From: Leuconostoc inhae KCTC 3774
GTDB taxonomy: Bacteria; Bacillota; Bacilli; Lactobacillales; Lactobacillaceae
NCBI GenBank assembly: GCA_000166735.2
Contig: AEMJ01000793.1
Location: 1-38,581, forward strand
Direction of reading: 5' to 3'
DNA length: 38,581 bases
Shown here: positions 28,296 to 35,988 of the stretch, piece by piece
Layout of the letters: every line of letters begins with the position of its first letter
Position numbering within the stretch: position 1 is the first letter of the stretch
Translations under genes and position numbers: made by a program
The notes under the pieces: generated by a model
The model's database searches: none
What the model was told of the DNA's origin: nothing
Seen by the model: the letters and a program-made list of their open reading frames with translations, nothing else

Positions 28296-29846
28296 CTATT
28301 CCCACTCAACAGTTGAAGGTGGCTTAGCCGTAATGTCATACACGACTCGGTTGATATGACCAACCTCATTCACAATACGTGCAGAAATTTTTTGTAATAA
28401 TGACCAAGGTAATTGTGCAAAATCAGCTGTCATACCATCAACTGAAGTGATGGCTCGAATGGCAATTGTATAGTCATAGGTACGAAAATCGCCCATAACA
28501 CCCACTGAACGAACACCAGTTAATACCGTAAAGTATTGCCACACATCAGCTTCAAGACCAGCCTTAGCTATTTCGTCACGTAAAATCCAATCAGAATCAC
28601 GCACAATTTCAAGTTTATCTTCTGTAATGTCACCGAGAATACGAATGCCTAACCCTGGGCCTGGAAATGGTTGACGCCAAACCATCTCATGAGGCATATT
28701 TAGTGCCTCGCCAAGTTCACGGACTTCATCTTTGAAAAGGGTATTGAGCGGTTCAATCAGCTTAAATTGCAAGTCCTCTGGTAAGCCGCCCACATTATGA
28801 TGTGACTTAATTGTTTGTGCTGTATCTGTACCAGATTCAATCACATCAGTATATAGTGTGCCCTGTGCTAAAAATTCAATACCATCCAATTTAGTTGCTT
28901 CATCATTAAAGACTTGAATAAATTCATTACCAATAATTTTACGTTTCTGTTCAGGGTCTTTAATGCCTGCTAATTTAGATAAAAAGCGTTCTTGTGCATC
29001 TACTTTAATAATGTTCAAGCCAAATTGCTTACCCATCATTTCCATAACTTGCTTCGCTTCATTTTTACGTAACAAACCATGATCAACAAAAATTGAGGTC
29101 AATTGATCACCGATCGCTTTATGCAATAAAACACCAACAACAGATGAATCTACACCACCAGAAAGACCTAGCAACACCTTTTTATCACCAACAACTTCAC
29201 GAATATGTGCAACTTGTTCGTCAATAAAACCACTCATATCCCAATTCGCTTCAGCACCAGCAATGCCAAATACAAAATTTTGTAAAATTTGTTTACCATG
29301 CTCTGATAGTGTTGTTTCAGCGTGAAATTGTACACCATACAAACGGCGGTCTTCATTAGCAATAGCAGCTATTGGTGTTGATTCTGATCCCCCAGCAATG
29401 ACAAAGCCGTCAGGTAAATCAACAACATTGTCTGAGTGGCTCATCAAAACTGTCTGAGACATCGGTGTATTGGTAAATAGACGACCGCTTTCTTCAGTTT
29501 GCTTTAAAACAGTCTGCCCAAATTCACCATTGCCAGTGTTCGCTTCAACTTTTCCACCAAGATTTTGTGCCATTAATTGCATACCATAGCAAACGCCAAG
29601 GACGGGTACATCAAGGTTAAAAATCTCATTGTCAATTGTGAAAGCATCTTTTTCGTAGACCGATTTTGGACCACCCGATAAAATAATAGCTTTAGGGTTG
29701 TACGCCTTGACCTCTTCAACTGTCATATTTCTTGACTTTAATTCAGAAAAAACACCCATTTCACGGATTCGGCGGGTAATTAATTGATTATATTGACTAC
29801 CGTAATCTAATACTAAAACTTTGTCGGCATTTATGACATCGGCCAT
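28296..29846 (-). CDS. guaA: GMP synthase (glutamine-hydrolysing)
   Basis: Amidates XMP to GMP. The 516-residue protein has an N-terminal class I amidotransferase domain with the nucleophile Cys86 in GVCYGMQLM and [12 protein letters not shown]. Then comes the PP-loop ATP pyrophosphatase domain ([13 protein letters not shown], about residues 225-236) and the dimerisation domain ending in [10 protein letters not shown]. Start follows AGAGGAG. It lies 92 bp downstream of the IMP dehydrogenase paralogue, after a 10-bp perfect hairpin, and presumably shares the guanine riboswitch in front of guaB. Confidence 0.98.
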   Translation of the reverse strand: MADVINADKVLVLDYGSQYNQLITRRIREMGVFSELKSRNMTVEEVKAYNPKAIILSGGPKSVYEKDAFTIDNEIFNLDVPVLGVCYGMQLMAQNLGGKVEANTGNGEFGQTVLKQTEESGRLFTNTPMSQTVLMSHSDNVVDLPDGFVIAGGSESTPIAAIANEDRRLYGVQFHAETTLSEHGKQILQNFVFGIAGAEANWDMSGFIDEQVAHIREVVGDKKVLLGLSGGVDSSVVGVLLHKAIGDQLTSIFVDHGLLRKNEAKQVMEMMGKQFGLNIIKVDAQERFLSKLAGIKDPEQKRKIIGNEFIQVFNDEATKLDGIEFLAQGTLYTDVIESGTDTAQTIKSHHNVGGLPEDLQFKLIEPLNTLFKDEVRELGEALNMPHEMVWRQPFPGPGLGIRILGDITEDKLEIVRDSDWILRDEIAKAGLEADVWQYFTVLTGVRSVGVMGDFRTYDYTIAIRAITSVDGMTADFAQLPWSLLQKISARIVNEVGHINRVVYDITAKPPSTVEWE

Positions 29847-29887
29847 CTGTTACTCTCCTCTACATTCAAAAAATAAATATCATATAA

Positions 29888-29911
29888 TTTAAAAAGTTTA
29901 TACTTTTTAAA
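29888..29911 (-). promoter_or_regulatory. Hairpin between the IMPDH paralogue and guaA
   Basis: TTTAAAAAGT and ACTTTTTAAA form a perfect 10-bp stem around TTAT. There is no U-tract beyond the stem, so it is at best a weak terminator; it may act as an attenuator or an mRNA processing or stability element between the two genes. Confidence 0.4.
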
Positions 29912-29938
29912 AGTCTAATGAATTGTTAATTATAAAAA

Positions 29939-30919
29939 TTATTTTGCATAGTTAGGTGCAATTTTAGTAATTTCAACATCATGTGGATGTGATTCACGTA
30001 AACCATTATCAGTAATTTGAACAAATTGAGCCGTTAATTTCAAATCTAATATCGTTGATGAACCGGTGTAACCCATGCCAGCTCGCAAACCACCATCAGA
30101 TTGGAATATTGCATCATCAATTGACATATCCCCACCAGCAAAAGTGCCATCTGCTTCTAAAACTTCACCTTTCAGTAAATCTGTCACTAGCGTTGCGTCA
30201 GCCCCAGCAGAAATAGTTTTAACCACATCACCTGAATAATGTACGCCACCTGTTGAAATAACTGCTTTATCAAATTCAGTTGCTATTTCGGCAATGGCCA
30301 TTGTTGTTGTTAAAAATGGATACAAAGTATTATTTGGTAATTTAGAATTGACTGAACGTCCAGCAATTACAGCATCAACACCATCTTGAAATAATGCACC
30401 AGCAATCCCTTGTTCTTCAATCACACCAACTGCTAAAAAGACTGTTGGAAATGCCTTGCGAACTGCTTTTACAATATCATTTGTTTCTTTATTGAGTTCA
30501 TCATGTAAATAAAAGAATATCGCATCAGCGCCAGCTACTATGAGTTTTTCAACTCTTGCTTGTGCACCAGTTGTTAACCAAACTTCTGCTGCAATTCTAA
30601 CACGGCCTTTCAAGTCCAAAAAAGCGTTAGGATACTTTTCATGATCAACCTCTACTGACTTGGCTTCAGCGATAGCTGCCATTTGAGCCGAAATATCTTC
30701 TTGTTCAGCAATAACTCCCAGACCACCATTTAGCGCCGTTGCTGCAGCGCGTCCATCAGTTACTACACCATTTGCTTCTGCAATAATTGGTATGTTCAAA
30801 ATAAAATCATCAGCTAGCTTTGTTGCAAGTGACACTGTGTGTGGTAAGACGTTTGAAGCACCTGGTACAAGCAAAACTTGATCATAACCAAGTCCTTGAT
30901 TTTCATTATTTTCAGACAT
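29939..30919 (-). CDS. CBS-less IMP dehydrogenase paralogue lacking the catalytic loop
   Basis: A 326-residue IMPDH/GMPR-fold protein with start behind GGAGAAAAAAC. It keeps LLVPGASNVLP (residues 16-26), GLRAGMGYTG (277-286) and the canonical C-terminus GLRESHPHDVEITKIAPNY (306-324). It has lost nearly everything catalytic. There is no GPGSICTTR loop (GRSVNSKLPNNTLYPF instead), no MDTVTE, no DxAHGHS, DGG has become TGG, YRGMGS is absent and the active-site flap is deleted. Both it and GuaB replace the CBS module by a linker with KYPNA and GR, so they probably arose by duplication. It lies 23 bp downstream of guaB. The kept parts are those a protomer offers to its neighbour's active site, so I propose it is the partner subunit of GuaB (inference). 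Confidence 0.8.
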   Translation of the reverse strand: MSENNENQGLGYDQVLLVPGASNVLPHTVSLATKLADDFILNIPIIAEANGVVTDGRAAATALNGGLGVIAEQEDISAQMAAIAEAKSVEVDHEKYPNAFLDLKGRVRIAAEVWLTTGAQARVEKLIVAGADAIFFYLHDELNKETNDIVKAVRKAFPTVFLAVGVIEEQGIAGALFQDGVDAVIAGRSVNSKLPNNTLYPFLTTTMAIAEIATEFDKAVISTGGVHYSGDVVKTISAGADATLVTDLLKGEVLEADGTFAGGDMSIDDAIFQSDGGLRAGMGYTGSSTILDLKLTAQFVQITDNGLRESHPHDVEITKIAPNYAK

Positions 30920-30942
30920 GTTTTTTCTCCGTGAATTTATTA

Positions 30943-32114
30943 TTAAAATGTTGGAATGACAACTTGCTTTTTAACTTTTGACAATTTTGCTTCATAATCG
31001 ATGCTGTCGATGTCGCGAACAATGTTGTTGTCTTGTATTAAATCAGTGATTGTTCTAGTACCCATTTTAGCCATATCTTCACGAACATTTGTCATGATCG
31101 TCGTTAAGACATCAATCAATGCACCTTTATATTGCACACGCGCCTCAATACCCTCTGGTACCATTTTCTTTGCTTCATTAACTTCGCCTTGGAAGTAACG
31201 ATCTTTAGATCCAGCTTCCATGGCAGCAATAGATCCCATGCCACGATATGTTTTGTACTTTTTTCCATTATCTTCAAAAACAATGCCCGGTGTTTCCTCT
31301 GTCCCTGAAAACATTGACCCTAACATTACCGCGTTGCCACCAGCAGCAAGTGCTTTAACAATATCTTTTGATGTTTTAGCACCACCATCAGCAATGATAG
31401 ATTTGCCACGTCTGGCAGCTTCAATAGCTGCATCACGAACAGCTGAAATTTGTGGTACGCCAATACCTGCAACAACACGCGTTGTACAAATTGAACCTGG
31501 TCCAATGCCAACTTTAACAACATCAGCCCCAGCATCATACAACGCCGCTGCACCATCTGTAGTCGCAATGTTTCCCGCAATAATATTGAGTTCAGGGAAA
31601 GCGTCACGAACTTCTGACACTTTACGCAAAACACCCTCTGAATGGCCATGTGCTGAATCTAATACAATAGCATCTACACCAAATGCAACCATTGCTTCGA
31701 CGCGCTTTACTGTATCAGATGTTACACCAACTGCACCAGCAACTAGCAAACGGCCTTGTGAATCAATAGCAGCATTAGGATATTTCACAGCATCAAATTC
31801 TGCCATTTTAACTTGCTTAATTTCATCTGCCTGTTCAGCAATTGTCATATTTTTATGGACGACGCCCAAACCACCAAGTTTTGCTAACGCTATGGCAAAA
31901 CGTGATTCTGTTACAGTGTCCATTGCTGCTGAAAGTAAAGGCAACTTTAAATTCAATGTTGGTGTAAGACTAGTTTCAACAGTCACTTCATCAACATTGA
32001 CAGCTCTTTTTGATCATAAACCAACTTGATATCATCAAATGTTAAGCCCATTTTTGCAAACTTGTTACGTGAGCTGAACTTAGGCTTTTCATCATCTAAG
32101 AAAAATTTTTGCAT
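30943..32114 (-). CDS. guaB: IMP dehydrogenase catalytic protein without CBS domains, frame broken once
   Basis: Oxidises IMP to XMP, the first step to GMP. ATG 32114 (MQKFFLDDEKPKFSSRNKF) follows GGAGG. The frame breaks at T-run 32007-32011 (5 instead of 6), after DDIKLVYDQK; corrected length is about 390. The barrel has AAMDTVTE, DSAHGHS (Asp153), the cysteine loop GIGPGSICTTR (Cys210), IADGG, MLGS, YRGMGS and the flap Arg-Tyr in KDRYFQ (306-307). The CBS pair (about 120 residues) is missing, replaced by a short linker. Unusually, the N-terminal LLVPxxS loop reads LVYDQKR, and after VQYKG the normal GGLRxGMGY...ESHPHDV end is replaced by unrelated sequence ending KKQVVIPTF. The adjacent paralogue carries those missing parts. 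Confidence 0.92.
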
Positions 32115-32294
32115 GAGATCCTCCGATTTTAAAAGCAACTTCTAATAAACTAAAGTACCTCAGACGTCAGAAATATCATCGATACTTTGTGCCATTATTT
32201 GTCGCGGATTGTCTAGTTGGCCTTTTTGTTAACACAATTGTTAACTGATCCGCCGAAAGATAGATAAGTAATAATAACAGTCAAATATTTGGTA
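32115..32294 (-). other. Structured guaB leader downstream of the riboswitch
   Basis: About 180 nt separate the riboswitch terminator from the guaB ATG. The stretch contains a 7-bp dyad GTTAACA/TGTTAAC (32228-32245) nested inside a possible outer stem GCGGAT/ATCCGC, and closer to the gene AAAGTA/TACTTT ends that could pair. No open frame with a ribosome site is seen. The function, if any, is unknown. Confidence 0.4.
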
Positions 32295-32333
32295 CAAAAA
32301 AAGCATTTGGGATACACAGATCCACAAATGCTT
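32295..32333 (-). terminator. Riboswitch expression-platform terminator
   Basis: On the minus strand AAGCATTTG (32325-32333) pairs with CAAATGCTT (32301-32309), with an inner GGAT/ATCC stem and a T-tract of seven. The alternative fold pairs CTAAGCATTTG (32325-32335) with CAGATGTTAG (32355-32364), which includes part of the 3' strand of aptamer helix P1. Ligand-stabilised P1 would therefore free the terminator, an OFF switch. Confidence 0.85.
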
Positions 32334-32360
32334 AGGCAATATCATAGACATTGTCTAACA

Positions 32361-32431
32361 TCTGCGAATAGTCACGAATTTTGGGACGTGGTAGAAACTG
32401 CCGGCCATTTTCCAGCGATATATCTGCAAAC
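32361..32431 (-). promoter_or_regulatory. Guanine-class purine riboswitch aptamer upstream of guaB
   Basis: The minus-strand RNA has the purine-aptamer core. ATATATC is J1/2, GCTGG-AAAATGG-CCGGC is P2 with its loop, GTTTCTACC is the conserved J2/3, CACG...CGTG is P3 and ACTAT is J3/1. The C in ACTAT at the position that pairs with ligand predicts guanine or hypoxanthine rather than adenine. P1 is GTTTGCAGATA with TATTCGCAGA, with one mismatch. Binding of guanine should stop transcription of guaB, its paralogue and probably guaA. Confidence 0.88.
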
Positions 32432-32453
32432 AAATGATTTAGTTGTTGGTATT

Positions 32454-32482
32454 ACTTTACCGGTTTTTATGAGAAAAATCAA
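32454..32482 (-). promoter_or_regulatory. Promoter of the guaB operon
   Basis: TTGATT (32477-32482) and TAAAGT (32454-32459) on the minus strand are 17 bp apart and begin transcription just before the riboswitch aptamer. It carries no CGAA boxes, so control seems to be by riboswitch rather than by the regulator of the purE, purD and purB promoters. Confidence 0.7.
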
Positions 32483-32519
32483 CCCTTAATTTGCAAGATA
32501 TTTCCTGTCAATAACATTT

Positions 32520-32548
32520 AAAAAACCAGACATTAAATGCTGTCTGGC
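32520..32548 (-). terminator. Terminator after htpX
   Basis: CCAGACA (32541-32547 on the minus strand) pairs with TGTCTGG (32526-32532) around an 8-base loop and is followed by six Ts. It closes the lemA-htpX operon five bases after the htpX stop. Confidence 0.88.
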
Positions 32549-32552
32549 TTTC

Positions 32553-33452
32553 TTACATTTTCTCTAAACGCGCAATACGTTCTTCTATTGGTGGATGAGT
32601 ATCAAATAAATGTGCCTTTTTCTTTAATGGATTACTAATATATAAAGCCGCTGATGAAGGGTCAACATTTTGCATCGGCTTTGCTGAACCCAACTTACGT
32701 AGCGCAGAAATTAATTCTTCTGGATTACGCGTTAATTCAACACTACCAGCATCCGCTAAATACTCTCGATTACGTGAAATAGCCATTTGTATCATAGCCG
32801 CAACTAATGGTGCTAAAACCATCACCGCAATAGAAAAGACAAAAAGTAATATTTGCAAACCACCGCCACTGCTGTTATTATCACGATTATCGCGGTTACG
32901 ATTACCACTACCAAAAAACCACCAGTTACTGCCTAAATTAGTCAACAACGTAATTGCTGCGGTCAGTGCTAACGCAATTGTTGAGATACGAATATCATAA
33001 TTACGGACGTGACTCATCTCGTGCCCAATAACACCTTCAAGTTCATGGCGATCCATAATTGCTATCAGACCCGTAGTAGCTGCAACGGCAGCATTTTTAG
33101 GACTATTTCCCGTTGCAAAAGCATTAGGGCTTGCATCGTCAATAATAAACACACGTGGCATAGGCAGTTGTCCAACCATTGCCATATCTTCGACAGTGTG
33201 CCACAATTCCGGTGCTTGATCGGCTTGGGTAATTTCTTTACCATGATTCATTGCCATGACAACATTAGTAGAATTACTAATCATAATCACAGTATAAATC
33301 GCACCAATGATTAACGCACCCACGATTCCCATAGTAAGCGAATTTAATAGCATGTACCCTACCGCTGCGCCAACAATGCCAACTAGAATGAGAAAACCAA
33401 CCAAAAGCACGATGGTTCGGCGCTTATTTGATTGTATTTGCTCATATAACAT
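32553..33452 (-). CDS. htpX: Membrane zinc metalloprotease HtpX
   Basis: M48-family membrane protease for damaged membrane proteins. The 299-residue protein has two N-terminal membrane helices (about residues 12-58), the zinc motif HEMSH (144-148), two further helices around a Gly/Asn-rich polar loop (about 175-200) and [10 protein letters not shown] with the third zinc ligand. The C-terminal [11 protein letters not shown] is typical. It directly abuts lemA (shared base at 33452), the standard lemA-htpX pair. Confidence 0.96.
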   Translation of the reverse strand: MLYEQIQSNKRRTIVLLVGFLILVGIVGAAVGYMLLNSLTMGIVGALIIGAIYTVIMISNSTNVVMAMNHGKEITQADQAPELWHTVEDMAMVGQLPMPRVFIIDDASPNAFATGNSPKNAAVAATTGLIAIMDRHELEGVIGHEMSHVRNYDIRISTIALALTAAITLLTNLGSNWWFFGSGNRNRDNRDNNSSGGGLQILLFVFSIAVMVLAPLVAAMIQMAISRNREYLADAGSVELTRNPEELISALRKLGSAKPMQNVDPSSAALYISNPLKKKAHLFDTHPPIEERIARLEKM

Positions 33453-34000
33453 TAAAATTTAACCGTAGGGACGTCTTTTTCAGTTTCTGGTACAGCAATA
33501 AATTCACTTGGTTCAAAATGATGTATTCCCGCGATGATATTGCTAGGAAACGACTGTAGCTTTGTATTATAGCTCGCCGTTGTCGTATTGAACAATTGAC
33601 GGGAATAAGCAATTTTATTTTCAGTATTAGTTAATTCTTCTTGCAGTTTTGTAAAATTAGCACTTGCTTTTAAATCAGGATAGGCTTCAGCAACAGCAAA
33701 TAAGTGCGTCAACGCACCTGATAGTTGGTCTGAAGCTGCCATAGTTGCAGCTGGACCTTGTGCACTATTAACACTTGTTCGTGCGTCAGTAACCGCTTGT
33801 AAAGTTGTCTTTTCAAAATCAGCATAACCTTTAACTGTGTTCACTAAATTAGGAATTAAGTCATTTCTGCGCTTTAATTGCACATCAATTTGGCTCCATG
33901 ATTCCTTAGTCTGCATGCGATATTTAATTAAACTATTGTAAATGCTAATCCAGATAATCGCAATCACTACAACTACGGCAATAATAATAACTAATGTCAT
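33452..34000 (-). CDS. lemA: LemA family protein
   Basis: A 182-residue protein with one N-terminal membrane helix (about residues 2-20) and a long helical LemA domain: [53 protein letters not shown] and [20 protein letters not shown] are family signatures. Function in bacteria is not defined; it is genetically tied to HtpX. A likely promoter, TTGACA (34095-34100) with CATAAG 18 bp further, overlaps the stop codon of the upstream unknown gene. Confidence 0.93.
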   Translation of the reverse strand: MTLVIIIAVVVVIAIIWISIYNSLIKYRMQTKESWSQIDVQLKRRNDLIPNLVNTVKGYADFEKTTLQAVTDARTSVNSAQGPAATMAASDQLSGALTHLFAVAEAYPDLKASANFTKLQEELTNTENKIAYSRQLFNTTTASYNTKLQSFPSNIIAGIHHFEPSEFIAVPETEKDVPTVKF

Positions 34001-34096
34001 ACGTGCTACCTCTTTCTATTATGGGTGGTTTAGGACAGTGGAGACTTCTGCGCTATTAAACTAAAAACGCCTTATGCTATTTTCTCATAATATGTG

Positions 34097-35012
34097 TCAA
34101 TCTACAAACACTTCACGCTTATCTTTTAAGCCAACTACTGTTAAGTGATCACTATACCACTGATAAAAAATGGTAATTGTTGAAATAACGTGTAAATGGT
34201 AACATCTCTATTATCATCTATAATATCATAAGTCCATTGTACATGCCCATCATTTATGTGATGTGTCGTTAATCTAAGTGATACTTCACCAATTGTAATG
34301 ACAGCACCAGATTTTTACCTGTCATACGTTTTAAAATAAATTGTTGCTTAGCACCGAGTACAAACAAACTATCCAAAATATTTGTGGACAAATCCTTTCG
34401 CAGCATTTCCAAATCAACCTGTTTTTGTGCATCAATACCCGGTAAATCAATATCATATGCTATCTCAGTGAATTGTGAGGCAATCGCTGTTAAACGTTTT
34501 TGAAATATGTCTAAAGCATCCAAACCAGCAAGTTGCACGGCTTGTGTTTGAACTAGTTTTGCAAACTGTTTTGTATCTAAATAAAAACGTTTATGCGCTA
34601 TATCCCAGTACAATACTCTTAGATTTTGTGCCGTTTCTACTAAATAATAACCACCCGCAGCAAGTGGGGCTTGCACAAAACGAAAGGTCGCATTCGGCCA
34701 CTCTGAAAAATGTAATTCCGCAACTTTTTGCGCGTTAGGCAAAACAACTTTAGTTGGTGACAATGATGCTTGATCAGAAATTTTTGCAAACGCAATAGTT
34801 ACCCAGTGTGTACTTGGAAACCAATAATCATTGTCAATCCGGACCATTTTAGACTGGTGACTATCGAAAGCTAGAATCTTTTGCAAAATAACAAGTAATT
34901 CTGGCATATTTTCAGTCATGCTTAACGCATCAATTAAAATTTGTAACTGATTAAACAAATCTAAATCTGCTTTTAATTGACTACTATATAATTGTGTCTC
35001 AAACTTATCCAT
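34097..35012 (-). CDS. Unrecognised 305-residue protein, third gene of an unknown trio, frame broken twice
   Basis: I do not recognise the family. The uninterrupted first part (247 codons to a stop at 34269) is soluble, with no signal or membrane segment. Restoring one base in T-run 34312-34316 and one in A-run 34165-34170 extends the protein through KKSGAVITIGEVSLRLTTHH and HVQWTYDIIDDNRDVTIYTL to VVGLKDKREVFVD, stop at 34097. The extension looks protein-like and both repairs follow the one-base-short pattern seen elsewhere, so the longer form is probably real. The start lies 6 bp after the coiled-coil gene. Rich in aromatic residues in the middle (YWFPSTHWVTIAF). No function is assigned. 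Confidence 0.65.
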
Positions 35013-35018
35013 TATTCA

Positions 35019-35384
35019 CTATTTCTGATCTAATTTTGCCATATATGACATATATATATGCTGCAATTCTGTGATAAAAGTTGGCACATCAACAAAATGT
35101 GCTAAAATCGCCTGTAATTCTAATTGTCGCAGTGTATCCTCTTTTTCAAACCTTAACAAATACGCTTGTTGTTTGTTCAGCTTTTCTTCAACTTCTGGCA
35201 CACGCTTTTGAGTTGCAACCAATAACTCTTGCTTTTTTTCTAATGCCTCTCGTGTCACTTTGTCACTACGTCCAAATAATCCTGATTTATTAGTGACCAT
35301 TTCTGATAATTGATCTTCAATGACTTGCAACTCTAATGAACGTTTTGTGTTATCGGCTAAAAAGGACTCTAAACCGGCTATCAC
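35019..35384 (-). CDS. Unrecognised 121-residue coiled-coil protein, second gene of the trio
   Basis: A small soluble protein that is helical almost throughout. Residues about 15-95 are charged heptad-like sequence (LELQVIEDQLSEMVTNKSGL, LEKKQELLVATQKRVPEVEE) compatible with a coiled coil broken by NKSGLFGRSDK. The end (LAHFVDVPTFITELQHIYMS) may be a small globular helix pair. No enzyme motif is visible. Its ATG overlaps the first gene's stop by 4 bp and the third gene starts 6 bp after its stop, so the three products are probably made together and may form a complex (inference). Confidence 0.75.
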   Translation of the reverse strand: MIAGLESFLADNTKRSLELQVIEDQLSEMVTNKSGLFGRSDKVTREALEKKQELLVATQKRVPEVEEKLNKQQAYLLRFEKEDTLRQLELQAILAHFVDVPTFITELQHIYMSYMAKLDQK

Positions 35385-35868
35385 TTTTTTACTTCTTGAA
35401 TTTTAGTTGTATTAATTGTCTCTGTCACAGGTAACTCGGATGTTTCTAAGAGTTCAGAAATAATTGCGTCATTACCTGTCAGTGTCACAGTTAACACATT
35501 TAAAGTTCCTAACTGTCGATGATCCCACCAATCACCTAAGTAAACATCATAAAGAGTCGCATTATCGGCAACAGGTTCCAATGTCAAAAAATCAAAATTT
35601 GTGACAATGTAGTTAATTAATTCAGGTGCCAAAAATGCTGCAATATCTTTTTTATATCCACGACTAAACAATCTAGCTGTGCCATAGATATTTCAGATGA
35701 TATGTTTTTGAATCTATCATTAAATTTATGCAAATCTATTAGCTGATAAACTTCTGATATTTGATTATTTTTAATGGCAGACTGCAAATCTCTTAAATAT
35801 GAAATTTTACGCTCTAATTGATTAACAAGTTCTGGTTGTAATATTGTTTGCGTGTCTTTAATTGTCAT
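35381..35868 (-). CDS. Unrecognised 162-residue protein, first gene of the trio, frame broken once
   Basis: Starts at ATG 35868 (MTIKDTQTILQPELVNQLER) behind GGAGG. The frame is lost at T-run 35648-35653 (6, probably 7) and then continues KKDIAAFLAPELINYIVTNF to IQEVKK. The N-terminal half is helical; the C-terminal half (DVYLGDWWDHRQLGTLNVLT) looks like beta strands. No membrane segment or known motif. The exact join is uncertain because two downstream frames are open around the break. Upstream are an extended -10 (TGCTAAAAT, about 35900) with TTAAGA 17 bp earlier and a perfect palindrome at 35932-35943. Confidence 0.65.
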
Positions 35869-35931
35869 TTTATGCCTCCACTATGCACAAATCTTAATTT
35901 TAGCATACACCAACTAGATTCTTAAAAATAG

Positions 35932-35943
35932 ACTGTTAACAGT
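35932..35943. promoter_or_regulatory. Perfect palindrome at the promoter of the unknown trio
   Basis: ACTGTTAACAGT is a perfect 12-bp palindrome a few bases upstream of the likely -35 (TTAAGA) of the trio promoter and about 20 bp after the flippase terminator. Its size and position suit a dimeric transcription factor; nothing identifies the factor. Confidence 0.4.
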
Positions 35944-35961
35944 TTTTTATCTAATTATTAT

Positions 35962-35988
35962 AAAAAAACGATGATCTCTCATCGTTTT
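35962..35988 (-). terminator. Terminator after the flippase gene
   Basis: AAAACGATGA (35979-35988 on the minus strand) pairs with TCATCGTTTT (35965-35974) around GAGA and is followed by more Ts. The 5' arm includes the last codons and TGA stop of the flippase gene. Confidence 0.88.

Noticed and set aside
29939-30919. The IMPDH paralogue as a GMP reductase
   Set aside because: GMP reductase also needs the catalytic cysteine loop and IMP-binding residues, which are missing; the C-terminal ESHPHDV is of IMPDH type.
31220-32029. A 269-codon open frame on the plus strand
   Set aside because: It lies entirely antisense to guaB, has no ribosome site, and its composition (Ser, Thr, Ala, Pro rich) is that of a shadow of a well-conserved gene.
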